Shown: piece after piece, positions 1 to 7,470 of the stretch | Layout: each line of letters begins with the position of its first letter | Numbering within the stretch: position 1 is the first letter of the stretch | Assembly: GCF_041751335.1 (NCBI RefSeq) | Contig: NZ_JBGSXS010000011.1 | Location: 1 to 47,202 of the forward strand | Length of the DNA: 47,202 nt | Origin: Aquiflexum sp041751335 | Lineage (GTDB): Bacteria > Bacteroidota > Bacteroidia > Cytophagales > Cyclobacteriaceae | Direction: 5' to 3' | Position numbers and translations under genes: made by a program | Notes under the pieces: model-generated | Seen by the model: only the letters and a program-made list of their open reading frames with translations | What the model was told of the DNA's origin: nothing | Databases searched by the model: none

Positions 1-1587
1 AAATGCCTGAAGGTACATGGACACAGAATCCTGATAATCCAGGCCTATAAAAGAAAAATTTCCGACTTCATCTGTTACACCTTGGTGGACAAATGGGGTT
101 CCAAAGCCGTGGTCAATCATCAAGGTAAGGTTGTGAGGCTCCTGAATAGGTTTGTCATTTGCCCTATAAACCTTCCCACCAATAGAAAGACCCGGCTCAA
201 AAGCATATTCAGGTTCTTCCTTCAATCTGGCTAAATGCTCCCAAGAAAACCTCCTCCAACCTTGGGTAAGGAGCAGGTTGTCAAGGTACTTTTCTGCATT
301 TTTGTTTTCAGGGTTGAAATAATAAAATGGCTCTTCTATTTCCCCTTTGACCTCAGAACTCAGCTGTAGGTAAGAATAGATGTTTTGATTGTTTTCCAAA
401 TGCATAACCTGATAAGCATCAGTGACCGAAATGGAAAAATTACCCTCAATAGGACTCTCAAACTCGTCCATGACTTCAATTTCCATCCTGACCCAGTCCT
501 TGGGTTTATAGGAATTTTTTTCTGTACTAAAATTCGCTGAACCTCTGGCAAAAGGCAACATGTAGACCAATCGTTCTGCCAATAGGGTGGTTTCTTCATC
601 CATCAATGTAAAAGTCACCAAACCAGGCATAAAATCATCTTTGTCCAAGACTACCCTATTTTGCCCCAATGAACCGTCAAATTCTCCATGGTAAACCACC
701 TTGCCCTTGGAAAGACCCAATAAATGTAATTTTTTGCCACCACTTCCTTCCCCAAGATTATGGCTAATGATTATTTCTATGTCATCTTCTGAAAAATTGT
801 GGTTGATTTCAAGCACATATCCCAATGACTTTACATTGGAAAATCTAAACCTTGTCCAATCCTTATCGGCAGACTTGGCTACCACCTCATAGTTTTGGTT
901 ATTTTCAGGAGTAAATTCAAACTGACCCATTCCCAGATATTCTGATTCAAACCGCATCAAGGTATCTTTCTTGGCATCTAAGACATATCCCAGGACATCT
1001 GTGCCCTTGCCATATACGTTGGTAGCCTTGAACCCGACTTTGCTTTTAATGCCGTTTACCAAATTACCCCCTTCAGGGAAAAATTGAAGATTCAGTTCCG
1101 GTTCTCTGCTACGGAATTCCCAACCATCACCCAAGTCACCAACCCAAATGTCTTTCTGAAAAAATGCATCGGTTCCGAAATTGCGCATCCATTGGGTATA
1201 TGCCCTGATGGTATAAGCACCGGGTACCAAGTCTCTTGGCAAAACAAAATCTCCTTGGCCGATTCCATCTTCCATTTTAATGATAATCTGATTGATTAAC
1301 CTGTCTAGTTTTCCATCGATGAGATCGACATACAGTGGCATCGTAGGCGTAGCTGCCGGCAATTCGTTGTTGGATTCAATCAGGCCATAAGCTTTGATCC
1401 AAATGGTATCGTTTAAGAAGTAATGGGGTTTGTCAGTGTGGAGATATATTTTTTCCCAGGGAAAATTGTTGCTATACTGTTGAAAATCCTTGTTGAGTTT
1501 GTTTATGGAGTCTTGGGCAAATATCTGCCCGATCAATGACATGCCAAGAAAAAATAAAATGATAAAAACCGAAGAATTTACTTTCAT
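1..1587 (-). CDS. MG2/TonB-plug-like envelope protein, N-terminal part (runs off left edge)
   Basis: This open frame starts at an ATG at 1587 and is still open at the window edge after 529 codons, so the C-terminus is missing. It begins with a signal peptide (MKVNSSVFIILFFLGMSLIG, cleavage near AQD). About 30 residues later comes PWEKIYLHTDKPHYFLNDTI, the hallmark of large Bacteroidota proteins with an MG2 (alpha-2-macroglobulin-like) beta domain, often followed by a carboxypeptidase-regulatory-like domain and a TonB receptor plug. Near the visible end the sequence (GGKVYRANDKPIQEPHNLTL) looks like the start of the carboxypeptidase-regulatory-like repeat. The likely place is the periplasm or inner face of the outer membrane; the exact role in this family is not known. 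Family assignment is by motif recall; the plug domain itself lies outside the window. Confidence 0.75.
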   Translation of the reverse strand, partial: MKVNSSVFIILFFLGMSLIGQIFAQDSINKLNKDFQQYSNNFPWEKIYLHTDKPHYFLNDTIWIKAYGLIESNNELPAATPTMPLYVDLIDGKLDRLINQIIIKMEDGIGQGDFVLPRDLVPGAYTIRAYTQWMRNFGTDAFFQKDIWVGDLGDGWEFRSREPELNLQFFPEGGNLVNGIKSKVGFKATNVYGKGTDVLGYVLDAKKDTLMRFESEYLGMGQFEFTPENNQNYEVVAKSADKDWTRFRFSNVKSLGYVLEINHNFSEDDIEIIISHNLGEGSGGKKLHLLGLSKGKVVYHGEFDGSLGQNRVVLDKDDFMPGLVTFTLMDEETTLLAERLVYMLPFARGSANFSTEKNSYKPKDWVRMEIEVMDEFESPIEGNFSISVTDAYQVMHLENNQNIYSYLQLSSEVKGEIEEPFYYFNPENKNAEKYLDNLLLTQGWRRFSWEHLARLKEEPEYAFEPGLSIGGKVYRANDKPIQEPHNLTLMIDHGFGTPFVHQGVTDEVGNFSFIGLDYQDSVSMYLQAF

Positions 1588-1854
1588 ATAAATTAGGTTC
1601 AATGTTAAAGACACTTCAAACAATACGAAACAATAAATTCATAGTTTGGCTAAAAACCAAATTTTGCCCATAAAACTTTTCATAAAAAAAAAGTAAATAG
1701 TGGATTTTGATATGTGAATGAAATAGTGTCTCCAAAACCTGTAATAGATTTAAATATTTATAGAAAAAAGGAAATTTTTAACATTTTTAAAGATTTTTCT
1801 AAAATTTATCAGAAAATCTAATTTTGTGGTGAAGCTAGAAAACTTTTTTTGCTA

Positions 1855-1862
1855 ACTATAGT
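1855..1862. promoter_or_regulatory. Upstream C-box-like palindrome
   Basis: ACTATAGT is a perfect 8-bp palindrome inside TAACTATAGTA (1853-1863). The same 11 bases recur at 1900-1910. It resembles controller-protein boxes of type II restriction-modification systems, which carry ACT/AGT half sites around a TATA-like centre. It lies about 40-48 bases upstream of the predicted transcription start, where an activator could bind. Confidence 0.45.
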
Positions 1863-1888
1863 ATGTAGTCGTTAATATCTCAGACTTA

Positions 1889-1896
1889 TACATTTG
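1889..1896 (+). promoter_or_regulatory. Candidate -7 promoter element for the R-M cassette
   Basis: TACATTTG matches the Bacteroidota -7 consensus TAnnTTTG exactly and lies 20 bases upstream of the first regulator's ATG. No clear -33 TTTG is seen at 19-21 bases upstream, which would fit a promoter that needs an activator at the upstream palindrome. Transcription would start near 1903. Confidence 0.4.
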
Positions 1897-1901
1897 TGAT
1901 A

Positions 1902-1909
1902 ACTATAGT
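1902..1909. promoter_or_regulatory. Downstream C-box-like palindrome
   Basis: Second copy of ACTATAGT within TAACTATAGTA (1900-1910), exactly 47 bp from the first copy. It would overlap the predicted start of transcription and ends seven bases before the ATG at 1916, so binding here would repress. The pair flanks the candidate promoter. Confidence 0.45.
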
Positions 1910-1915
1910 ATTCAA

Positions 1916-2146
1916 ATGGACAATAAGCTTTCGAAATCTTTTGGGACTGTTGTAAGAGGAAGGAGAATGGAATTAAAACTTTCTCAAGAGGAATTGGCAT
2001 ATCAAGCTGGTCTTCACAGAACTTATATTGGAATGATTGAAAGAGGTGAAAAAAATATTTCACTTGAAAATATCTCTAAAATTTCTTCTGCCCTAAAATT
2101 TTCAATTTCTGAATTGTTTATAAATCTAGAAAATTCTGAAAAATGA
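1916..2146 (+). CDS. XRE-family HTH regulator, controller (C) protein-like
   Basis: A 76-residue protein made almost only of a Cro/C1-type helix-turn-helix (LSQEELAYQAGLHRTYIGMI, then ERGEKNISLENI). Size and sequence fit restriction-modification controller proteins, which activate the nuclease gene late and repress themselves at high level. Its TGA overlaps the ATG of the nuclease gene (ATGA at 2143-2146), so the two are translationally coupled. Two ACTATAGT palindromes lie upstream and are the obvious candidate operators. The gene is AT-rich compared with the flanking chromosome. The XRE family is certain; the C-protein role is inferred from context. Confidence 0.85.
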   Translation: MDNKLSKSFGTVVRGRRMELKLSQEELAYQAGLHRTYIGMIERGEKNISLENISKISSALKFSISELFINLENSEK

Positions 2147-3342
2147 AAGTTAAATTTTTGGGACAAGGCTTCACAGAAAATTCACCAAATTCAGTTGGTA
2201 GATATCTAAATAATTATTTAATAGACAAATCCTTCAATACTTTTTTTGCGATTTCCGCATTTTCAAGTCCGTTGGGTATTAAACTCCTTGAGTCTTTTGA
2301 TATAGCAAAAAAATCTTTTGATCAATTGAATATCATTGTCGGTGTGGATCAAAATGGCACATCTAAGGAGGCATTAGAGGAATTATACAATCTAAATGTT
2401 AATAGTTTTATTTTTTATCAAAGAGAGTCCCCAATATTTCACCCAAAAATTTACCTTTTTGAAGGAGAAGAAAAAGCAGTTTTGATAATTGGCTCCTCTA
2501 ATCTTACTGGGAAGGGATTATTCACAAATGTTGAAAGCTCATTGTTGATTCAAATTGATAAATGGGATGAAGAGGGCTTAAAGGTCTTATCTGATCTAAA
2601 AGACTATTTTCATTCTATTTTTGATTTTACTGATCCAAATCTATTTAAAATTGATATTGATTTAATTGAGGCATTGGTAAAGGATGGCATCGTGCCAAGC
2701 GAATCCTTAAGATCAAAACAACATGGTAAAAAAATTAAAAACATAAGTTCAGTAGAAAGCCATAACAAAGAAATTCCGAAAAGAAACTCTTCAAAAATCC
2801 CTTGGGATAAATTAAAAACTAAATCGCTTTCATCAGAACTAAAACTCACATTTAAAGAGGAGTTAGAATTAATTGGAACCCTAGAAGATTCAGGGAAAAT
2901 TCTTACCCAATTATTATGGGAAAGCGGCCCGTTGACTGAAAGAGATTTGAATATTCCAACAGGAAAAAACACTAATGCAACCGGTTCAATTTTGTTTAAG
3001 AAGGGTAAAATGTTAAATATTGACCAGAGACATTTTTTTAGGGAGGATCTTTTTGTCAATTTGACATGGATAAGAGATACAAAAGCCAATGCTAATCATC
3101 TTGAAAGAGCATCTGCTTTATTCCAATTAAAAATTAAAGGAAAAGAACTTGGCGTTTTTTCATTTGCGTTGAAGCATAATACTAAAACGGATACTGCTTC
3201 TTACAGGCAGAAAAACTCGATGACTTCAGTAAGTTGGGGGGATGCAAAGGAATTTGTTGGCAAAAGGGAATTATTAGGATTGTCGGCAAAGCTTTCAAAA
3301 GGTCCGGGCCCTGAAAATTTTTTTATGTTAGAAATTGATTAA
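2143..3342 (+). CDS. PLD-family restriction endonuclease (BfiI/NgoFVII-like)
   Basis: A 399-residue protein with one phospholipase D-type active-site half: H100-x-K102 (FHPKIYLF) followed by the GSSN motif at 117-120 and E131. PLD-family restriction enzymes such as BfiI carry one such half per chain and form one active site per dimer, cutting DNA without metal ions. The C-terminal half (about 225-399, with GPLTERDLNIP and a WG near 364) looks like the DNA-recognition part of NgoFVII-type enzymes. The gene overlaps the upstream regulator by ATGA and is followed by a second regulator and an adenine methyltransferase, which supports a type II restriction role. The target sequence cannot be read from the protein. 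A non-restriction PLD nuclease is less likely given the neighbours. Confidence 0.8.
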   Translation: MKVKFLGQGFTENSPNSVGRYLNNYLIDKSFNTFFAISAFSSPLGIKLLESFDIAKKSFDQLNIIVGVDQNGTSKEALEELYNLNVNSFIFYQRESPIFHPKIYLFEGEEKAVLIIGSSNLTGKGLFTNVESSLLIQIDKWDEEGLKVLSDLKDYFHSIFDFTDPNLFKIDIDLIEALVKDGIVPSESLRSKQHGKKIKNISSVESHNKEIPKRNSSKIPWDKLKTKSLSSELKLTFKEELELIGTLEDSGKILTQLLWESGPLTERDLNIPTGKNTNATGSILFKKGKMLNIDQRHFFREDLFVNLTWIRDTKANANHLERASALFQLKIKGKELGVFSFALKHNTKTDTASYRQKNSMTSVSWGDAKEFVGKRELLGLSAKLSKGPGPENFFMLEID

Positions 3343-3383
3343 TTCGGTTCCCTAATTTTGATTTAAACTTTACCGTTCCTATA

Positions 3384-3404
3384 TTTGGACAACTTCAGTC
3401 CAAA
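3384..3404. promoter_or_regulatory. Candidate operator: 7-7-7 inverted repeat before second regulator
   Basis: TTTGGAC (3384-3390) and GTCCAAA (3398-3404) form a perfect inverted repeat with a 7-bp spacer, ending 11 bases before the ATG at 3416. The symmetry and position fit binding of a dimeric XRE protein. It differs from the ACTATAGT boxes, which suggests that the second regulator reads its own site. Confidence 0.45.
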
Positions 3405-3415
3405 TCAGGTTTTTC

Positions 3416-3742
3416 ATGGAATATAGCTTTGGTGAAAAAATTAAACATTTAAGGGAATCTAAAAAGATGACACTTAAAGAACTTTCCTCTCTGCTGGAAA
3501 TTGATACTTCGATGCTTGGAAAGATCGAAAAAGGAACAAGAAGAGCTAATTTGGGTATCATCAAAAAACTTTCTCAAATTTTCAATATTGCTGAATCAGA
3601 ACTAAATGTTAGCATGGTAAGTGACCAAATTGCAAACGAAGTTGTTAAAAAATACAATCAGCAGGCCCAACAGATATTAGTAGTTGCAGAGAGAAAAGTT
3701 GCTTATCGCACAAAATCCGAAATTGATACCAACAAAGAATGA
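3416..3742 (+). CDS. XRE-family HTH regulator coupled to the methyltransferase
   Basis: A 108-residue protein with an N-terminal Cro/C1 helix-turn-helix (about residues 6-62: MTLKELSSLLEIDTSMLGKI followed by EKGTRR) and a charged helical tail of about 40 residues. It is not a copy of the first regulator: it is longer and differs in the recognition helix. Its stop overlaps the methyltransferase start (ATGA at 3739-3742). The spacing mirrors the regulator/nuclease pair upstream, so each enzyme seems to have its own co-translated regulator. A likely role is autoregulation and limiting methyltransferase synthesis through the inverted repeat at 3384-3404; this is inference. Confidence 0.8.
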   Translation: MEYSFGEKIKHLRESKKMTLKELSSLLEIDTSMLGKIEKGTRRANLGIIKKLSQIFNIAESELNVSMVSDQIANEVVKKYNQQAQQILVVAERKVAYRTKSEIDTNKE

Positions 3743-5349
3743 AATTAATTGAAAATGCATCCAAAGAGAAACTAAGAGGCGGTTTTTATACACCAAAACC
3801 TATTACGGACTTTATTCTAAAATGGGCAATAAATGGAAGCAATAATTGCGATATTCTTGAACCAAGCTGCGGTGATGGGAATTTTCTAAAAAGTTTGAAA
3901 TCAGAGGGATTCAAATACAATTCTGTGACTGCGATTGAATATGATCCCATTGAAGCTTCTAAAGCAAAGTCCATTGATCTTGATGAAACTGAGGTCATCA
4001 TTGCAGATTTTCATGTATTTTGTATGAATACAGAGAAAAGATTTGACCTCGTCGTTGGGAATCCGCCCTACATACGTTACCAATATTTCGATAGGTACCA
4101 GCAAGTAGCTGCCGAAGACATTTTCATCAAAGCTGGTCTCAAATATTCAAAATTAACCAACGCATGGGTGTCGTTTGTTGTCGGCTCCTCTCTTCTATTG
4201 AAGGAATCAGGTGGCAAAATTGGATTCGTCCTTCCAGCAGAAATTTTGCAAGTCTCCTATGGTCAGCAGTTACGAAACTTTCTTGCTCATTTCTATAATA
4301 AGATAAATATTATTTCATTTGAAAAATTAGTGTTTCCTGATATCCAACAAGAGGTAGTTTTATTATTGTGCGAGAAGGATAACACCAATAATCATAATAT
4401 TGATCACATTGAACTCAAAGATGCAACTGACCTTCAAAATCTTGATTTAAATAGATTAAAGTTTCCCAAAAAGAGAATAGATTTCAAATCTAATAAATGG
4501 ACTTTTTATTTTTTGGATCAAGCCGAAATTGATTTTTTGGAAAATGTAGCAAAAAAATATTCTATTCCTACTATTGGAAAATTTGCTAATGTTGAAGTGG
4601 GAATTACAACTGGGTCTAATGATTTTTTTACTGTCCCACTTTCAACAGTTGAAGAGTATGATTTAACAGATTATGCAAGACCAATGGTGGGAAGAAGTGT
4701 TCAAGTAAATAGTGTAATTTTTAATAATGATGATTGGCTAAAGAATAAATACTCCAAAGCAAAAGCCCACCTGTTGGTTTTTCCTGAATTTAAAAATCTT
4801 AATAAGTCAAATGGTGCTTTTAAATATATCAAGTATGGGGAGGATCTTGGAATTCACAAAGGGTACAAGTGTGGAATTAGAGATGATTGGTTCGTAGTAC
4901 CATCACTTAAGATATCTGATGCGCTGTTTATTCGCAGAAATAATATTTATCCGAAGTTAATTGTGAATGAGGCCAATGCTTATACCACCGATACTATGCA
5001 CCGTGTGTTTTTGAAATCAGGGACTAATCTCAAGGCATTCACTGCAAGTTATTACAATTCATTATCCCTAGCTTTTGCAGAAGTCTCGGGAAGAAGCCAT
5101 GGAGGAGGTGTTCTAGAATTAATGCCAAATGAAACAGAAAGAATTCTACTTCCATACAATGAGGAGAATTCCAAGTCATTAAAACTGATTGATTCTTTAA
5201 TTAGAGCTAAAAAGCCAATCGAAAGAATATTAGAAATAACAAACAAAACGATTTTACAGCAGAATTACGGATTGTCTGAGGTTGAAATTGACTTAGCAAA
5301 TAGCATTTGGAAAAAACTCTCTAATCGAAGATTGAATCGTGGTAAATAA
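3739..5349 (+). CDS. N6-adenine DNA methyltransferase (Eco57I/TaqI-like, gamma class)
   Basis: A 536-residue DNA methyltransferase. Motif X-like RGGFYTPKPI lies near residue 14, the S-adenosylmethionine-binding motif I is ILEPSCGDGNF (39-49), and the catalytic motif IV is NPPY (108-111) followed by IRY. N-terminal X, I, IV order with NPPY is typical of gamma-class N6-adenine methyltransferases such as M.TaqI and the Eco57I family. The C-terminal half (about 270-520) should hold the target-recognition domain. It would protect host DNA from the nuclease encoded at 2143-3342. The ORF has no frameshift and looks intact. No specificity subunit or translocase is present, so a type I or III system is unlikely. 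Confidence 0.88.
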   Translation: MKLIENASKEKLRGGFYTPKPITDFILKWAINGSNNCDILEPSCGDGNFLKSLKSEGFKYNSVTAIEYDPIEASKAKSIDLDETEVIIADFHVFCMNTEKRFDLVVGNPPYIRYQYFDRYQQVAAEDIFIKAGLKYSKLTNAWVSFVVGSSLLLKESGGKIGFVLPAEILQVSYGQQLRNFLAHFYNKINIISFEKLVFPDIQQEVVLLLCEKDNTNNHNIDHIELKDATDLQNLDLNRLKFPKKRIDFKSNKWTFYFLDQAEIDFLENVAKKYSIPTIGKFANVEVGITTGSNDFFTVPLSTVEEYDLTDYARPMVGRSVQVNSVIFNNDDWLKNKYSKAKAHLLVFPEFKNLNKSNGAFKYIKYGEDLGIHKGYKCGIRDDWFVVPSLKISDALFIRRNNIYPKLIVNEANAYTTDTMHRVFLKSGTNLKAFTASYYNSLSLAFAEVSGRSHGGGVLELMPNETERILLPYNEENSKSLKLIDSLIRAKKPIERILEITNKTILQQNYGLSEVEIDLANSIWKKLSNRRLNRGK

Positions 5350-5411
5350 ACTGCCTAATTCATTATGTATTCGGATGGTGAATGGAGAACTAATACTATC
5401 ATTTCTTTTAC

Positions 5412-6551
5412 CTATATCACCTCATTCAATCCAAAGTAAAATGCCCTCTGATCACCGAAAGCAAAGTCCAGTCTTATATTGAGTCCTTCCTGATTGAGTC
5501 TATATCTGAACCCAAAACCTGCCCCATATTTGAAGCGGTTCCAGTTGAAATCAGATGTTTGCGCTGCGACCTGTCCTGTATGACCAAATAACACCATACC
5601 CAAATTCCTATATAGGCGCAGTCTGTATTCTGCCTGATGCACCATGGCATGATTGTCTCTGTACCTTCCTTCAAAAAATCCCCGCATTCTATCACTTCCA
5701 CCGATAAGCGACAAATGCTGAAAAGGAGGATTTCCAGTAGTTGAGCTCCACCAACTTTGTAGCACCAAAACCTGTTTTTCATTGGTTTTGAAATACTTTC
5801 GAAAGTCTAAGGTATATTGGTTAAAAACAAAATTGCTGCCAAGGAAGGAAGCATAACCCATCCATTCCAACCTATTGAGCCAGCCTTTGGTGGGTTGGAA
5901 AATATTGTCTCGGGTGTCATGGTTGAACACCAATCCCAACCCTGAAATCCTTTGGCCGTCATATCCGGGAACTTGGGTTGTTTCCAAGATTCCACCGTGA
6001 ACCCTTCTAAAGATATCATCTACCCGGAACTCGTATCTTGGCCCAAAGTAAAGTCCTGGTGCAATTCTCCTTTGATAGTTGAGGTGAATATATGCAAACC
6101 TGGTGGTGTAAGGCTCCCCTTCCAATATGTCCGGTTTATTTCCAATCCCATAGTACTTGAATGGGAAATTTGACAATTCCAGCCTGGTGTTGAAATACTC
6201 TTTGTTGTCATTTGCCCAAAGATTAATCTCGGTGGTGAAAATGGCCTGATTGTTCAGCGTATATAAAAAGGTAATGGGAAGAGAGGATGGCCTCAGCGTT
6301 GATGGTTCCTTTTCTTTATATCTAAAAACCCTAATGGCTCTTAAGCCCAAGCCTAAGCTTGTTTCGGGAGAATATACAAGTGCAGGAATAAATGCCCAAT
6401 TCTTTCCCGAAATCCTTTCAATAACCAAGTCACCAAAATCAAATAATTTCTCGATTCGCCCTGAATTTCCCAAAGAATCATTGGCGACTTGAGCTTTAAC
6501 CTTTTGGTAAGCTAGTAATGAAAATAGAATTAGAAGAGAGGCCCGTTTCAT
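5412..6551 (-). CDS. BamA/TamA (Omp85)-family outer-membrane barrel protein
   Basis: About 379 residues from the ATG at 6551; the frame also has a TTG four codons earlier, but the ATG gives a clean signal peptide (MKRASLLILFSLLAYQKVKA). The body has Omp85 barrel features: PALVYSPETSLGLGLRAIRV, a GLGLVFNHDTRDN strand, and the GGSDRMRGFFEGRYRD segment equivalent to the conserved VRGF loop that lies inside the barrel. No POTRA domains are visible, so this is a short barrel-only member annotated as surface antigen/BamA-TamA family. Substrate unknown. The gene follows the acetyltransferase by about 35 bases on the same strand and may share its transcript. A TACATTTG-like -7 element on the minus strand (6558-6565) could also serve it. 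Confidence 0.8.
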   Translation of the reverse strand: MKRASLLILFSLLAYQKVKAQVANDSLGNSGRIEKLFDFGDLVIERISGKNWAFIPALVYSPETSLGLGLRAIRVFRYKEKEPSTLRPSSLPITFLYTLNNQAIFTTEINLWANDNKEYFNTRLELSNFPFKYYGIGNKPDILEGEPYTTRFAYIHLNYQRRIAPGLYFGPRYEFRVDDIFRRVHGGILETTQVPGYDGQRISGLGLVFNHDTRDNIFQPTKGWLNRLEWMGYASFLGSNFVFNQYTLDFRKYFKTNEKQVLVLQSWWSSTTGNPPFQHLSLIGGSDRMRGFFEGRYRDNHAMVHQAEYRLRLYRNLGMVLFGHTGQVAAQTSDFNWNRFKYGAGFGFRYRLNQEGLNIRLDFAFGDQRAFYFGLNEVI

Positions 6552-6586
6552 AGGGGGCAAATGTAATAAATGTTTAATTTGAAATA

Positions 6587-7129
6587 TCAGTCAAAAAATT
6601 TTTCCACCTCTTCTCTTATAATGACATATTGAAATAGGTCTCCTATCTGCCCTTCCTTGATGTATGCATGTTTCAAGATTGCTTCAGGTTCGTATCCTGA
6701 ATTTTCCAACACTTTCATACAAGGAACATTGAAGTCATACACCTGGGCAAAGATTCTTTTTACTTCCGGAAATTTGGCAAGGGCATACTCGGTAAAAAGC
6801 TGAACAGCTTCCGTAGCTATTCCTTTTCCCCAAAAAGCCTCTGCAACCCAAAAACCTATTTCCATATTGGTTCTCAGTTCGTCTTTTCCAAGTTCACAGC
6901 CAACCGAACCGGCAAGTTTCCCATCGTATTCAATGGCAAAATTCTGTGGAGGATTGAATTTTTGGTTATGTTCAATCCAATGACGGGCATCATGGATGGT
7001 ATAAGGGGAAGGAAAGCTGTCTCTGAGGTTTTTAGAGATTTTGAGATTATTGGCAATAGGATAAAGGCTGTGAAAGTGCCCCTCATGCCAAGTTACCAAA
7101 CATATATTCTCTTTTCCCTGTAATTTCAT
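6587..7129 (-). CDS. GNAT acetyltransferase (RimJ/RimL-like)
   Basis: A 180-residue protein from the ATG at 7129 (a TTG two codons upstream is less likely). It has the GNAT fold signature: IGFWVAEAFWGKGIATEAVQ contains the acetyl-CoA pyrophosphate-binding loop (WGKGIA), and KRIFAQVYDFNVPCMKVLEN plus SGYEPEA is the typical N-x-x-S/M-x-x-x-L-E-x-x-G-[FY] block of the RimJ/RimL group. These enzymes acetylate N-terminal amines of proteins or small-molecule amines; the substrate here is not evident. It lies just upstream of the barrel gene. Confidence 0.88.
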   Translation of the reverse strand: MKLQGKENICLVTWHEGHFHSLYPIANNLKISKNLRDSFPSPYTIHDARHWIEHNQKFNPPQNFAIEYDGKLAGSVGCELGKDELRTNMEIGFWVAEAFWGKGIATEAVQLFTEYALAKFPEVKRIFAQVYDFNVPCMKVLENSGYEPEAILKHAYIKEGQIGDLFQYVIIREEVEKFFD

Positions 7130-7274
7130 GAACAAACAATTATTAAAACATTAAGATAACGCAGTTTTATGAGTTTATGTAAAAAGATAAAGGGTTTATT
7201 TTGGAAACGTTCCGATTCAGATTTTGGATTGGTTTTTTTGTTGATGAAATTGAAGAGATGCCTGAAAAGTTGGT

Positions 7275-7463
7275 CAGTAGGCAGTCGGAGTAAGCAGTAG
7301 GCAGTAGTCAAAACTGTTAACTGACCCACAAACAGACCACTGAAAACTGCCACTGATCAATCCTCTATGCAACTGACTCCTGACTGTAAACTGCATACTG
7401 AATACTGCATACTGAATACTGCCTACTGAAAACTGAAAACTGCCTACTGAAAACTGCCTACTG
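7275..7463. repeat. Degenerate short-period repeat tract with inverted halves
   Basis: The 7136-7470 gap holds no gene. Its 5' part carries two copies of CAGTAGGCAGT (7275-7285 and within 7294-7307). Its 3' part carries three copies of the reverse complement ACTGCCTACTG (7418-7428, 7439-7449, 7453-7463), among many CTGAAAACTG and CATACTGAATACTG variants. The two halves could pair into a long imperfect hairpin. The tract abuts the TAA of the next gene (7471-7473). No constant repeat/spacer pattern exists, so it is not CRISPR. Confidence 0.8.
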
Positions 7464-7470
7464 AAAACTT

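Noticed and set aside
2610..3089. 159-residue minus-strand frame inside the nuclease gene
   Set aside because: Antisense shadow of a well-supported coding frame in AT-rich DNA; no recognisable domain.
1588..5349. Wider defence island or phage around the R-M genes
   Set aside because: Flanking genes are ordinary envelope genes; no further defence, phage or mobility gene was seen on either side.
7267..7470. Repeat tract as a CRISPR array
   Set aside because: Units are about 10-14 bases, degenerate, in both orientations and without constant-length spacers; no cas gene is near.
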